64,000 nt of DNA from Sipunculus nudus (GCA_026874595.1 CM049319.1:18393101-18457100); one strand, 5' to 3'. Shown: positions 51,060 to 64,000, numbered from the stretch's first letter. Numbers and translations: made by a program. The notes: generated by a model not told the origin, from the letters alone.

Positions 51060-52260
51060 AATTTCACAGATTTTACGGTAGTTTATCTATTGGCAAAAAA
51101 AGTCTTAATTAACTTCTCGGGCCCTCATAGGGTGTATATAGAATCACATGTGAGTCCAGGAAGAATTAACACTATAATCAGTTGTCCATCAATCATCCAA
51201 TCCTTGACTGACTGTGCTCAGCATCGGACTTGAAACAGTTGCCCAGTATAGCAGGTTTATTTGCTGATGCAGTGCTTATCTTGATTACTAGCACATGATT
51301 GACACTAATTATGGAAAACCATTTTAACCTTGTCACTTGATTGATGTGGGCTTACCCTGGGACCATAACTCTCATAAGGCCTGGCGCTTGTCCACTGCGG
51401 TGTGTCACACTTACATACTTGGGATTTTTGGAATAAAAAGAACAATTTTTTTCTCTATGATCCATGATTGTGACAAAAGCATGAATGAAGAAACCAAAAT
51501 CAAGTGAGTGACTTATTGTTATTCAAGTGTATGCTGCATTATTGTACAATAACAAGGGTTAAAAATTCTCCAGAACTCAAAATGTAACGATGTTCCTTAA
51601 TGCTTATTGCTAAATGTTATGATTATTTTTAGATAAATAAATAGTAATCAGCAGACATAAACTTTGCAATTGGATGATATAATGAGATAAAATAATTCTG
51701 TCTGTAAAGTTATAACAGTCTTTTCTTAAATACTGTGGTTGCCTTTATATTCTTGAGGGTTTTAAAATTAAATTATAATGTTAATGAAACAGAAAGAGTG
51801 AAATAAAACACAATTTCCTAATAAGTGTTCTGCTCTGTGTGTGATAAAGGGACTGGCTCATGGAGGCACAAATCAATTATTGTCCAAACATGCACTGATT
51901 ATTAGAAAGTATAGGATCAGTGCACACCTACTTAGTTTTTACACATATCCTAGAAATAAGTACAATCTATCTGATAAAAAAAGATAATTTTTCTCATCCA
52001 CACTTTTTTGTCAAAATATGAGGAAAAGTCAGCCTTACAAGTAATACCACATTTCTTAGAACCCTTTGTACTCAATATTGATTAAATAAATTTATTTATA
52101 AATACATTTTAGATTTCTTTCATTAAGGTCAATCTATGTGGTATACATCAGTTAATTCATTTGTTTTCCTTTTCTGTATGATATTAAGTCATAGTACCAC
52201 AAGTTTTGTTCACTAGCTGAGCACCACAGCCTATGGGTCAGTTGTGTTGAGATATCTTGT
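51060..52260. other. No recognised feature
   Basis: AT-rich, no coding-like frame. At its right side (about 52360-52394) lies a diverged family A 3' terminus, gagctgagcatcataaccca then tggatcacttgct. Confidence 0.35.
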
Positions 52261-52397
52261 ACTTGGAAACTAAACAAACAAGTAGACAGCGAAATAGATC
52301 TGGGTTTAAAAAAAACCCCAAAGACTTCATCGGCAGTGCCAGCCACAGCAGATTAACATGTGAGCTGAGCATCATAACCCATGGATCACTTGCTTTT

Positions 52398-53431
52398 TAG
52401 CCCTCAGCCCTTAGGCTGATGGGCTATTGTTGTCACCCAAGCTGTCCGTCCGTCCGTCCGTCCGGCGTCCGTTAACTTTTACCTTGTGAGCGGGATATCT
52501 TGAAAAGGATTCACCGTCAGAATTTTATTTCCTCGGTAAAGATGTATATCGACAAAATCTCGGTCAAGTTCGAAGATGGGTGACCTTGACCTATTTTCTA
52601 CATTTTAGAGCTGATTATAGAAAAACACTTAGATGCTTATTACTCAGGAACCATTTGGTGGATTTTCACAAAACTTACTATGATTATTGGGACTGATAGT
52701 CTGTACCTGCCATACAAGTTTGGTGGCGCCACCTACAATTTCTGATTTTTAATGAATTTTTATCGGATTTTTCAACTTTGGGCTTGTGAGCAGGATATCT
52801 CGAAAAGGCTTCACCGTAAGAATTTTATTTTTTCGGTGAAGATGTATATTGACAAAATCTCGGTCAAGTTCGAGGATGGGTGACCTTGACCTATTTTTCT
52901 ACGTTTTAGAGCTGATTATAGAAAAAACATTTAGAAGCTTATTTCTCAGGAACCATTGGATGGATTTTCACAATACTTACTATGATTATAGGGACTGATG
53001 GTCTGTAACTGCTGCACAAGTTTGGGGGCGCCACCTGCAATTTCTGATTTTTTATTGAATTTCTCTTGGATTTTTCAACTTTGGCCTTGTGAGTGGGATA
53101 TCTCTAAAAGGATTCACAATAGGAATTTTATTTCTTTGGTGAAGATGTATATCGACAAAAATCTTGTTCATGTTCTAAGATGGGTGACCTTGACCTACTT
53201 TTCAAGGTCACAGAGCTTATAATAGAATTAAACTTAGAAGCTTATTTTTCAGGAAGCATTTGGTGGATTGTTATGAATCATGGTACATACCTCTCCATTT
53301 TAAATTTATAACTGAGACATGTACAGATATACATCCATGTGAGAACAGATATTTAGTACTTGTTACTGTTACCACCTCTAAACACTGTTCTTTTGGCTGA
53401 GGGCTTTTGTCAGCTTTTGCTGATATTCTAG
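52398..53431 (+). mobile_element. Family B Helentron-like element
   Basis: 5' end TTAGCCCTCAGCC makes a hairpin with GGCTGATGGGCTA and is followed by (GTCC)n at about 52443. Three units of about 300 bp start with cttgtgagcgggatatct near 52486, 52786 and 53089. The inverse GGCTGAGGGCT is at 53395-53405, then hairpin TCAGC-TTTT-GCTGA and TATTCTAG-TT. Confidence 0.75.
52483..53290. repeat. Tandem repeat, period 300-303 bp (family B core)
   Basis: Units contain gatgtatatcgacaaaatct, gatgggtgaccttgacctat and gtttggtggcgccacctaca; the third unit is truncated on its right side. Confidence 0.85.
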
Positions 53432-54219
53432 TTATTTGAGTTATCTTTAACATGAAAAGTAATGTTAAACAAACAGACACCCAACATAGACCTGGATGAA
53501 AATATAACCCCAGAAGGCTTAATTGGCAATTACTGAATAGTAATAACCAAAATCAGCTTCAGTAGATTGATATGTGAGTAGACTGGGAGTAATCTTGTGT
53601 GGTTATGTATTGTGGATGTGGTTGATATTGATGTCTGATTTTAACCATCACTGTCAGACTACTATGAGGTTAACTTCTGCCTCACTTAAGGTCCTGGTAT
53701 GTTATCAAGTATGGCATCAGAATATAGGAGAGGCTGGATTTGGCAGAAGTCCATGGTTACCATTATGTATATCATATCCACCGTCATGCATTAGATGATT
53801 CTGTTTTAAGCATATATATCTGTATGTGTGGAGTATCAGAAGTTTAGATAAGGCTATATATTTCCTAAAAATGGTTCAAATTCCAGGATTTTTGAATATT
53901 TATTTAATCAATGTCAAGGTTTTTGAGAGAAAAATAGCATTTTAACAAAATTTACCATGTATTAAACCTTAAAACCCTTTTCTCCATTGACCAGAATAAG
54001 GATGTAAATTATTAAATAGCATATACTTGCTGATCATTTTATTTTCATCAGGAACTATAGCATGGTGAGTAAAGCACTCTTGCTTCTTGTATATAGCTTT
54101 GTCTGTACATTATTGACCACTGTGGAAATTATTTTTTCAATAAGTGTTTTTAGTGTTTTCTGGCGTAGATATAAGGGATAGAAACTAGGATAGAAACATA
54201 CACCACTGCACAGGTTTAT

Positions 54220-54620
54220 CACAAGGTTGGGTTTTATCTGGATAAAACCTGTATCTCACTGGGACAGTTGGCAATTAATTGCAAATCACATTTGTGAGGG
54301 AGTAACCAAAATGTTTGCAGGGGTTCTCAATATCAGTTGGCCCTGTGACCTTGACCTTTGACCTTGTGACACCAAAATCAATCAGGTTCTTCCCCTATAT
54401 GCACCCACAAACTTTCTAAAAAAGTGGGTCCTGTGACCTTGACCTCTTGATCAAACAAATTTGATGGACATACAGAAAGAAAAACAGATGAACAAACGAA
54501 CAGACAGGGTGATTAATATATGGCATACATGGTTTTATCTGGATAAAATCTGTTTAATCCAGGACAATGGACAAAACTGGGTTTTATCCAATTTAATCCA
54601 GTTTTGTCTGGATTATTTTG
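54220..54620. repeat. Palindrome-bracketed segment with AGGTCA motifs
   Basis: GGTTTTATCTGGATAAAACC at about 54232 and GGTTTTATCTGGATAAAATC at about 54532 bracket a unit with gtgaccttgacctttgacct. The right side continues with further inverse pairs (tttaatccag / ctggattattttgg). Confidence 0.5.
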
Positions 54621-55406
54621 GATTAAAATAGATCAAATGGAGACTTACCCTTTAACATTCAGTTAAATTAACATAAATGCTAATATGGATAAATAACTTC
54701 TGAAGGTTTCTTAATATATATTGAAAATATAGAAGTTATAGTTCAGGCCCATGTTTCACTGTACTCTGCAGCCTTCAGCTTGTGCTGTGCAATGAGCAGC
54801 AGCTGTTTTGTCTACTTTGTTACTCTTCTGGCTGGTGGTCAGTTTCTCAATAGGATGTATCATCTTTATTGCATCATCATCTGTCATCACATATAAATTT
54901 ACTCATGGTCATAGGGCAGCCAAACTTTATCATTCTACCAGTTGCCACCATGAACAATATTCCTGTGAGTACTGCTACTGATCAATACCGGTAATAACTT
55001 CACTCAATGGGTCATGTTTTATGGTCAGTTGTTTACAAAGTCATGTGATGTATTAGGTCAGCTTTGTAGAAATTCATGGGTTTAAGCCTATTTTTTCACC
55101 AGTCAGTACAGCCTTGAACAGGTTTTGCCTCAGTCTGGATAACCCATCATCTTAACAATGACATTCCCTCCAAGTTCCCAAATTTCTCTCACAAATTTTT
55201 ATCAACTAAATATCTTTTACAAATGAATATAAATAAGGTGATTTTACAGTGAAAATTATCTGAAAAACAGAGTTTAAAAATCAGACAATTGATGTTTGAG
55301 CTAATTGTGAAATTAAACATACCCTTCCTCTTTAATTCAGCAGTTTTCTCTTCGCGCAGAGCGTAGAGTGTACCCTTATCTCAAGTGTCAGTTTATTGAC
55401 CCTTTT
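54621..55406. other. No recognised feature
   Basis: AT-rich, no coding-like frame or repeat terminus found. Confidence 0.35.
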
Positions 55407-58400
55407 TTAGCTCAGCTGACTAGTTATCTGAGCTATAGTCGTGGTCCATTGTCCGTCCATCCGTTCGTCCGTCCGTCCGGATGTCCAGCTGTAAGACTGG
55501 CACGTTTCGACACCGTTGGACGTACGAATCTTAAATTCGGCATACAGTTAGATGTCCCCAAAATCTCCTACCATGCCGAAAATTGGGTCAATTCGACTTT
55601 GTTCCTTCGAGATATTAAGGAAAAACCTCAATTTTTTATTAGAAATCTATTTTCACACTTCAGGACTGCCTAATATCAAAACCACTCATCTGGTTTTCTT
55701 CATATTTACCATAAATATATAGTTCCTATGTACATGCCAGATATTAAGTCAGTATTATATAATTTAAAAAAGTTATGGGCCCAAACATAATGGACTTTGT
55801 AAAAAATCAGGAAGATATTTGGTCACTTTAGACCAAAAGTGTTAAAGGTAGGGATTTTTTTCCAGTAATACAACTTAAATTAATCAAAATTTAATTGTAT
55901 ACCAAAAATTAGATCAAAATCTGTTAAATTTTTTTAAATATTGGCAAAAATATAAAATTGGTACCTTAAATTTTGCCCAACTTTGGCCAAGGCACATTTT
56001 TTTTCCTGCTAGTACTGTGGATTTAATTTTCACAGCATGTATACATAAGGATTTAATCTGTTAAAATCTGAAATTTGAAAATAAAAGCTGCAAAATTAGG
56101 CTAGTCATTGAATTTTTTTGGAGGCCATTGTTGTATTCCCTTACATTGTCAAGCAGTCCACTTTGATGACTGTGGGTCATTCAGTGCACATCTCAATGCT
56201 CCCCAGGCTGATGGCATAATTTTAGATGTCCCCAAAATCTCCTACCATACCAAAAATTGGGTCATTAGGACTTTGTTCCTTCGAGATATTAAGGAAAAAA
56301 ACTCTGTTTTCCATAAAAAAGCCATTGTTACACTTCAAGGCTGCCTAATATCAAAACCACTGATCTGTTTTTGATCATATTTAGTATTCACATTCTTTCA
56401 TACATTTTCTATGAACATACAAAAAATTAGGTCAGTATTGGGTATTATTTTGAAGTTATGGGCCAAAACATAATGCAATTTTTAAAAAAAATCAGGAAAT
56501 ATATTTACTCACCTAACATGAGAATTGCTGAACCTAGAGACTTTTTTTCAGGAATATAACTTTATTTAATCAAGATTCAATTTTTAACCCAAAATTAGAT
56601 CTGAATTTTGCAAATTTTTCAAGTTATTAGCATAAATAAAAAATCAATACCTTTAATTTTGTCCAACTTTGACACTGTTGATTTAATTTTCACAGCATAT
56701 ATACATAAGGATTTAATCTTTTAAAATCTGAAATTTCAAAGAAATTGATTGGAAAGAATAGCTTTTATTCAAGTTTTCATACTCCATGTCAAGTGTTGTT
56801 TACATCTAGCCCACCTAGTAGTACAGCCTTCACTTGCATTATGTAACCCACCCCAGGCAGCTTGCCTTGGGTCAGCCTGGCCACTACCAGCAGGCTTCCC
56901 CTCTGCCCTGCAATCCCCCCCCCCCCCCAGATGGTGCCTAAACTAGATGAATGTTATTATTTTCTGTATTTGATTCATTCTTATTCTAGGCTATACACAA
57001 TTTAAGATTTTGTATTGTACCACCAGGGTTACAATGATTAAAGTGTACATTTAATTGTGTCCACAAAGTGGTGTATTGCTATGAAAGTGTGGATGTTCAT
57101 CAGATAAGTAGTTCCTTACTTCAGAAGAGTAAAAACTTCACCAGGTGTGAAATTGACTATTAATTCCAGTAATAAATTAAAACTTGGATAGTAATTAGCA
57201 CAATGATATTGTTTGTCCCTCATTCAACCGACAGTGTGTATACTTTATTTGAAAAGATGTTTTATTTGATCAAATTTACTTTTATTTTATTTTGGTGAAT
57301 AAAATTAAGCATGTACTGAAAACTCCAATGTGCAAAACTTTTTAATAGTGATTCAAGGAATATTCTTGTAGATGCCATGTTGTGGCATTATTTTCTTTTA
57401 AATTCAGTTTAAACATTTATGATTTAAAAATAATAAAATATATGTGTATGCATAATATGACCCAACATTAGCTACACTCTGGATATATGATGATTGCATC
57501 TTTTGCAACAATTCTAACATTTTAACTTATAGTTTCAGTTTTTTACTCTGTATATATAGTGATTGCAACTTTTGCAACAATTCTAATATTTTAACTTATA
57601 TTTTCAGGTTTTTTAATAAAAAATTTATAAAACCTGTAAATAAAAAAATTATTCAGATAAAAACTTCTTAATGGAAAAAGTGGATATGCTTAAAAAAAAT
57701 AGGATTATATATAAACTCAAATGCATTATTTCCTTGAAAGTGAAATAAAGGTATTAGTCCATTCTGTCCACTTGCCTGTCCATCTGTAAATTTTCATATG
57801 CATCACAGTATCTCAAAATTTTACTGTTTTTCTTCATGACAGTCTTGTCAAAGTATTAGTTTGCAATCATATATTTAGAACTTTACTATAACCAAGTAGG
57901 AGGGCCCCTTTCCTCTTAGCTTTTCATATTCTTATATAAATGAAAAACATTACAATAGAATATTTCTACATCCATTTTCGTGATGCCCTCACTTTTCCCT
58001 TCTCCGAACCCCATCCTAAAGTCAGCCTCAGTAAGCAAGAACAAGATGAATCAGATATATTCATACTTTAATATTTTGTATAACTATTCGTCCATAGGTA
58101 CCTATGTACATGCCAGAAATTATGTCAATATTGTGTAATATGTAGACATAGTGGGCATCACAATAATGTACCTTGTCAAGACTAAAGAGATATTGTGTCA
58201 TACAGTCACAAATTCATAAATCACTTCATCAGCATAGTTAATCATAACATCATATATGTCAAATTGAAAGCTTGCAGACTACCATACACTTTAGATCCTT
58301 CAACAAATAGCCTTATCATCATTCTACTACTGCTTATTACTGCTGTCATTGCATTCATATTTGCTCAAATATATCACAATTTCCCTCCTAAATAAATAAA

Positions 58401-58609
58401 AAATAAACCACTATATTTGACTCTATTAATCCATCAGTCAGGTAATTTCATTTATCATTTACTCACATATTACATTACATTCCTTTATAATAGCCCAACA
58501 TGTCCATGATATTCATAAGCTTTATCGACTCGATATAGTATCACAGTGGAGAAACATTTATAGTCCAATCACGATCAGCTGAGCGCCGTGACCCATGGGT
58601 CCCTTGTTC
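55407..58609 (+). mobile_element. Family A Helentron-like element (best preserved)
   Basis: 5' end TTAGCTCAGCTGACTAGTTA with hairpin partner TCTGAGCTATAG, then gtccgtccgtccgga. Two internal units are marked by gatgtcccca at 55551 and 56225 (period 674). A poly-C run (about 56917-56930) sits at a position equivalent to those in the other copies. The 3' end is CAGCTGAGCGCCGTGACCCA then TGGGTCCCTTGTTC. Confidence 0.78.
57479..57615. repeat. Tandem duplication, period 69 bp
   Basis: Two copies share gattgcatcttttgcaacaa, ttctaacattttaacttata and ttttcag. Located in the 3' part of the family A element. Confidence 0.8.
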
Positions 58610-58629
58610 TAATACCCCTTTTACTGACA

Positions 58630-59010
58630 AAATGTTTTCAAACTGATTTGGGCAGAGCAGTTCGGCCAAACCAGTTTAATGCTTTCACATGGGCATCTAG
58701 CACCAATGCGTATTGTACATGTACATTTCAAATGCAGATCAATGTTACAACATGCTGACACAAGCATTTGTGCTTGCCCTGTGACGGAGTTGCTGCTTGA
58801 AAACTTTATCCAAACCTTTTTAGAGGGTTCACATATATGACACTTTATCAAATGAGTCACATTCAAAACGGTTTGAAACCACCTCCTGAGCATGATCCAA
58901 AATGCTTTTGCCAAAACGGTTTGAAAACGCTTTGGATTAATTGCCTGTTGTGAAGGCTCCTATGCGCATTCAAATGGTTTGAAACTGTTTGCACGTGCCA
59001 TGTGAAAGTA
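58630..59010. mobile_element. Foldback/MITE-like element
   Basis: Inverse pair CTTTCACATGGGCA (58682-58695) and TGCCATGTGAAAG (58996-59008), with outer ttttcaaactgatttgg and inner repeated cggtttgaaa segments. Borders are uncertain. Confidence 0.4.
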
Positions 59011-60697
59011 GTATAACATTAGTGCATTGATTATACTAGTGAACAAAGTCATAATAAAATTATTTTGACATTGTTGTATTTTGAATTAAGTACCGGTAAC
59101 AACAAAGGTTGTAAGCTGAGATAGTGTCTTGAGATTTTTAAGATGATTCCCCAAAATACCAGATGACACTAGAAAAAATCCCAGGAAATTTCTAAAAAAA
59201 AAAAATGTCACTGACATGGCAAAATTAAAATGTGCTGGCATTTACCCCAGCTTGGGTCCCCTTTATTCTAAAACAGTCCTGTACTTTATTTGCATAACTA
59301 TAAGGAAATTTATTCAGACTGACCTGTAGGTACATTACCTTAAATTTTGAAAAACATTTAAAATATAGGCCATAAATGTACAAAATGAATTTGGACAACA
59401 AGAAATTGAGAGAGAGAGGGGAGATCATGAGATGGCAGTAAATGCTTGGCCAGTACTTTTTGTGACATTTTTTGGCCTGGGGTAGGATATAAAAGGGGCT
59501 TCTGTGGGATTTTTTCCCACTGTATTGTTGTACTGCCTGTATGGGTATTGTTTATACAACCAGCATGACATGATTGCTGACTGAACCAGTTCTTGATGAC
59601 CTGTTACAGCCAGGCCAAGGTGTGTCAGTTTCATGTGTCTATTTACATTTATTAGCATTTATGGTATGCACTCTATTACATTAGTTATCTCACTCATGAT
59701 CTCTTGTTGTATTTGCTCAGAGCACAGATTTTTATTTTCTCCAGTCCGTCCTGCATAATACTGGTTCATTGAGTTTAGATAAGAAAAATATGTGGATGTT
59801 TGTGTGGTGAACAGATAATGCTGTGCCCTGGCCTTGATATCAGCCTGCGTGATCATACTAACTTGTGCACTCAGTCTTATTTGTGGGAGTACCTGAGGAG
59901 CATTACTGTAATCTGTAGTACACTATAGTGTTCTGAATACCTGTGTAACAACAGATTTACAGTTAGTGTTTCTCTCCCTTACAGATTAACAGCTATATAT
60001 ACTCATTCTTTTACTGATCATGTACAGTGGTTAGGCTTGTTCATAGTTTTGACCAGGAAGTTTGATGATGAGTACATGTAAGAACACTAGGGCTGGGTAT
60101 CGGTCAGCCCATTTAGGTACAGTGCATATTGCGATTCACTTAAAGTGTATGTATATATATTTAAATAAGTGTATGTATATATGTTTATGTATATATGTAT
60201 ATATACCACAGCATTCCAAGCAGGTGTATTCATATGTTTTGCTCGAGTGAGCCACATATCAGTGCTTCAGTGGGAGGCACTCATTTCATGTGATGGGCAA
60301 AACCTTTCAGTACATATTTCAGTGTTAGAAATACAATTAACACTAATGAGGACCATTTGCATTATTTGTCTGTCATCACTCACACGCACCAGTTTGTCAT
60401 GGATGCACCGAAAATCATGATCTTATTTAAGAAACAAAAATAGCTTTAGCTATTATAAATAGTTCAAATTATAGTTTAGGTTAGAGTTGTCTCCATATTT
60501 GTTTGCAGAAATTGTCTTTCATCTATACAACGATACAATATGCAAAGCGTATTGGTAACTGTATCGATGTGGCGTATGGATATGTATTGATATATTGGAA
60601 TATTGATACAAACCTAAAGTACACAGGGTTGCTGAAGTGATGAACCTTTCATTGAGGCACTTCAGACTAAATCTCTTTTTCACTGCTTCATTTAAAG
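59011..60697. other. No recognised gene
   Basis: AT-rich stretch with a run of short TATG/TATA repeats (about 60145-60200). Open frames here are short and unlike known proteins. Confidence 0.35.
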
Positions 60698-60960
60698 CAG
60701 GGCTCGACATTAAAGGTTAACTGCTTGCCTGGGTAAGTGAAAGTTCCAGAAAATGGTAGGGCAGCAAAAAAATGGGCTTCTACTTGCTCAAGTGGGCATA
60801 AACCCTTACCTAACATAAACCTTTACCTAACATGAAACCTTTACCCAAAGGCCCTAATCTTAACTAATCTACAGTTAGCCATTTTCTTTCTTATAAAATG
60901 ACATAATTGTTATACCTCTGTCTTTATATACCTTCATGCTTGTTTGTGCAGATCCTACAG
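60698..60960. mobile_element. hAT-like MITE, truncated copy
   Basis: Starts CAGGGCTCGACATTAAAGGT and matches the reverse complement of the right half of 47148-47593 (gcttgcctggg, gttccagaaaatggt, cttaactaatct). It stops just before the family C element at 60973 and its other end is missing. Confidence 0.6.
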
Positions 60961-60972
60961 AGGAATATTATT

Positions 60973-62605
60973 AGGGCCCCGCTTGAAAAGCGGGTGCCCT
61001 GTAGTAATTGACCTGTCCATCTATCTGTCCGTCTGTCCGTCTGTCCGTCCATCCACAAATTCTTTTCTGGATGATAACTCCAGTTAGGATTGACGGATTG
61101 AGTTAAAACCTGAAATATATATTAACCATCAATTATGGAAGATCCCTATCGATTTTGGGGTCTGGAGGCTAAAGGTCAAAAAAGTTTTCACAGTTTGGTG
61201 TTAAATTTTAGGTCCTCTTTTAGCAGGGCAGAAATCATAATTGTAACCATAATTGTTTGTTCCACCTTAACAGTAGGACAGGTCCTTATGTCAACAGCAA
61301 TGAGGCATGATATATGGTCATAGTCGGCCATTTTTCTGTAAGTTATGTGGTAAAAACCATTACTGAACACCTAGTAAGGTTGCACTCTCTTAGCAAATAT
61401 GCATGCCAAAGGACACACATTGTTAACACAATAACTCGTAAGAAGTATTTCATATAAGGTCCCAAGACTCACGGCAGTGATGGACCTTTTGATGAACTAC
61501 ATCATGTTTGAAGATGGGTGACCTTGATAGATTTTCAAGGTCACAGAGGCGATAATGCTAAAATGATGTTAACCAAATAGCTCGCAAACAATTTGACTAA
61601 CACTCACTGACCTTGCACCTGTAATGTTTGTTATGAAGGGCTAGGTCAAGTTCGAAGATGGATGACCTTGACAGAGGCGATAATTCTCAAATGATTTTAA
61701 TGCAATAACCCGCAAAGAATTTGATGAACAATCAAATTTGTTTCTGCATAATAACTCCCCTAGGATTCAAACATAAGATGAATCATCCATGGCCTAAGGG
61801 AGAAGCTTATTGATATTTGGGTCAGAAGGGAAAAAGAAAAGTAATACACAGTTTGGTGTTCAGTCGCTGGTGTCTCCTTCAGCAGGCCAGAAATGGATGA
61901 TATTTTTTTTTCGAGTCACTCGTGTACAGCGGCATTACATTTTCACAGCATATTTTTACAGACAATTTGAAGATTCCACAGAAAAGGATACACTGGCCCA
62001 AAGCACCACAGTGGCTCTCATTTAGACCATGTTTGGACAAATCTTTCTCCACTTCCAACATCTCAAGGAATTTGGACCTATAATAGTGAACATCAACAAA
62101 TTTACATTGATATTCATATGTAGCCATTCTACACATCACAGTGCATCTGTAGACCCAAGCCCAAGAACAGCTGAATCTCAGTTCAAGAGAATTACCATTT
62201 TATCACTACTAACCAACAGCTGACTCTCTCTAATACCACAAGGTTCATGTACAGACTCAAGCCTCACATATAATAAGGCCAATTAAACACACAAATACTG
62301 GAAAAATATTTGACACAGCCCAGCCAAGACTTTAACCAAGAATAATTGGCACAGGTAATACAGAAAAATACAGATACTAAATATGATGCAGTTCTTTTAT
62401 ATCATTATTTTTATAGCTTTGAACATTTTCACTTTTACCATATCTTTTCTTCCAGTTTATACATGTCAGCTGTTCTTTACAGGTTCTTTAATCTTCAAAT
62501 ATCACTCTTTCAGCCCATGCTACCAAAGTACACCAAATTCACAGTACTTCAATTTATAATGACTGCATCTTTTGCGGGGCCCTTACTGACTTGTCAGTGT
62601 TCTAG
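60973..62605 (+). mobile_element. Family C Helentron-like element
   Basis: 5' end AGGGCCCCGC forms a hairpin with GCGGGTGCCCT, followed by tgtccgtctgtccgtctgtc. The interior has two units with gaagatgggtgaccttgat and aggtcacagaggcgataat (about 61510 and 61655). The inverse GCGGGGCCCT is at 62574-62583, then hairpin ACTGAC-TT-GTCAGT and GTTCTAG-TT. Confidence 0.75.
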
Positions 62606-62804
62606 TTTACAAACAAATGTTTGAATCTGTTTATTGTTGCAAAATAAATGTGTGGAACACACTGTGTGCTTGTGATCACAGATTCAAGTAGGGCAAGAAA
62701 AGCTAGATGTTCCTTGTTCTACTTGGCAAAGACTTTCAAAAGTTAATAATAAACCCTGAAGAGCACATATCTGATTATATTGTCATATATATTTTTAGCT
62801 CAGC

Positions 62805-63173
62805 TGACTATTAGTCATCTGAGCTATAGTCGTGATCCATTGTCCGTCTTCCGTCCGTCTGTCCGTCCGTCTGTCCGTCCGTCCGTCCGTAGATGTGGCA
62901 CTTTTTGAAACCGTAAGACCTAGGAATCCAAAATTCGGCATAGTGTTAGATGTCCCCAAGATCTCCTACCAAGCCGAAAACTGGGTCTTTGCGACTTTGT
63001 TCCTTTGAGAAATTAAGGAAAAACCTCAATTTTTTATTAAAAACCTATTTTTACACTTCAGGGCTGCCTAATATCAAAACCACTCATCAGTTTTTCCTCA
63101 TATTTACCATAAATATTCCTCTATATAGTTCCTATGTACATTCCTATGCACAACATTGACCATGGCACGTTTT
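62805..63173 (+). mobile_element. Family A element, truncated by another copy
   Basis: Full 5' end (TTAGCTCAGCTGACTATTAG with hairpin, (gtcc/gtct)n) and the first part of the internal unit. It stops in the T-run after ccatggcacg, exactly where the next copy begins. Confidence 0.7.
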
Positions 63174-64000
63174 TTAGCTCAGCTGACTGAAAGTCATCTG
63201 AGCTATAGCGATCACTCTTTGTCCGTCGTCCGTCTGTCCGTCTGTCCGTCCGTTAACCAGGCACAAATCGTAACCGCTGAATCTAGAACCTTGTAACTTG
63301 GGATTCTGAGAGGTCCATGAAAAATCTCCTTGGAAACCAGAAATTAGGTCTCTGTTACCCATATCCTTCGAGCTATGGGGCCCCAAAGTACCCCCCCAGA
63401 AAAGTCAAAATTTCATACAAAAACTTCAATATCTCATTAACTACTTGACTGATGGTCATGATTTTTGGCATACATATTGATCATGCAATAATCCATCACT
63501 TCCTGCAGACTTGTGGCGCCACCTGTATTTTTCGATTTTTTACAAATTTTTTTCTCTATTTTTGAGACCTTTAAAAATGTGAACATCTGTTAACAAGGCA
63601 CAAATCATAAAGCCTAGACCTAGAATCTTAATTCTTGATACACTGAGAGGTCCATGAAAAATCTCCCAATAACCCCCCAGAATAATGGAAAATTTGATAA
63701 AAACAAACTGCAACATCTCAATAACTACAACACTGATGGTCATGATTTTTGGCATACATATTGATCAAGAGGTGTTTCATCAGTACCTGCAGACTGGTGG
63801 TGCCACCTGTATTTTTTCAAATTTTCACAATTTTTTTTTCTCTATTTTCGAGACCTTTCAGGATGTAGTTATCTGTCAACAGGGTACAAATCGTAAGGAC
63901 TGGACCTAGAATCTTCATTGTTGACACACAGGGAGACCCATGATAAGTCTCCATGGACACCTGAAATTAGGTCTCTGTTACCCATATCCTTTGAGCTATG
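63174..64000 (+). mobile_element. Family A subfamily element, runs off the window
   Basis: 5' end TTAGCTCAGCTGACTGAAAG with hairpin partner AGTCATCTGAGCTATAG, then gtccgtcgtccgtctgtc. Internal units repeat ggcacaaatc at about 63261 and 63597 and a variant gggtacaaatcg near 63880. Same subfamily as 20641-22028 and 35692-38824. The 3' end is outside the window. Confidence 0.7.

Overview
This window comes from an animal nuclear genome. It is AT-rich, its genes have GT-AG introns of up to about 7 kb, and it is crowded with short interspersed elements. The style of those elements (short non-autonomous families with TCCG/TCTG microsatellite stretches and internal tandem units) together with the protein sequences suggests a mollusc, most likely a bivalve. 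The species cannot be named from the sequence. No prokaryotic feature, CRISPR array or convincing tRNA gene was seen.

Two genes can be assembled completely. On the + strand, ten coding exons between 9624 and 31593 encode a 592-residue TM7SF3 protein: a signal peptide, an N-glycosylated lumenal/extracellular domain, seven membrane segments and a cytoplasmic tail with sorting-type motifs. All introns have GT-AG ends and the reading phases agree across every junction. On the - strand, five coding exons between 48605 and 43231 encode ribosomal protein L27a (148 residues, the same length as the human protein), with a short TOP-type 5' leader and a nearby AATAAA. Three of its four introns (2, 3 and 4) each hold one copy of a homologous box H/ACA snoRNA on the sense strand. 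About 200 bp upstream of the RPL27A start, facing the other way, is a likely first coding exon of an unrecognised gene (48825-48941).

The rest is mostly repeats. From left to right: a family-A element (822-4925) interrupted by a TIR element sitting inside a (TA)n tract; a GC-rich block (5008-5300); two dispersed repeats (5715-6260, 6924-7229); a LINE 3' end on the - strand (8504-8860); TM7SF3 from 9624, whose first intron holds a family-D element (11344-15580) and whose third intron holds family-A elements, Tc1/mariner-like MITEs and a GC-rich block; the 3' flank of TM7SF3 (31594-35691); reverse-oriented family-A elements (35692-38824 and about 40500-41612); RPL27A (43178-48628); the orphan exon and small MITE remnants (48825-51060); a family-B element (52398-53431); family A (55407-58609); a truncated hAT-like copy (60698-60960); family C (60973-62605); and two stacked family-A 5' ends (62805 and 63174) running to the window edge.

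The main observation on structure is that four unrelated-looking repeat families (A, B, C, D) share one plan. Each has a 5' end beginning TTAG, a short subterminal inverted repeat, a TCCG/TCTG-rich stretch, internal tandem units rich in AGGTCA-type motifs, the inverse subterminal repeat near the 3' end, and then a small hairpin followed by CTAG-TT or CCTTGTT. This resembles non-autonomous Helitron/Helentron elements. The second is the trio of intronic H/ACA snoRNAs in RPL27A.
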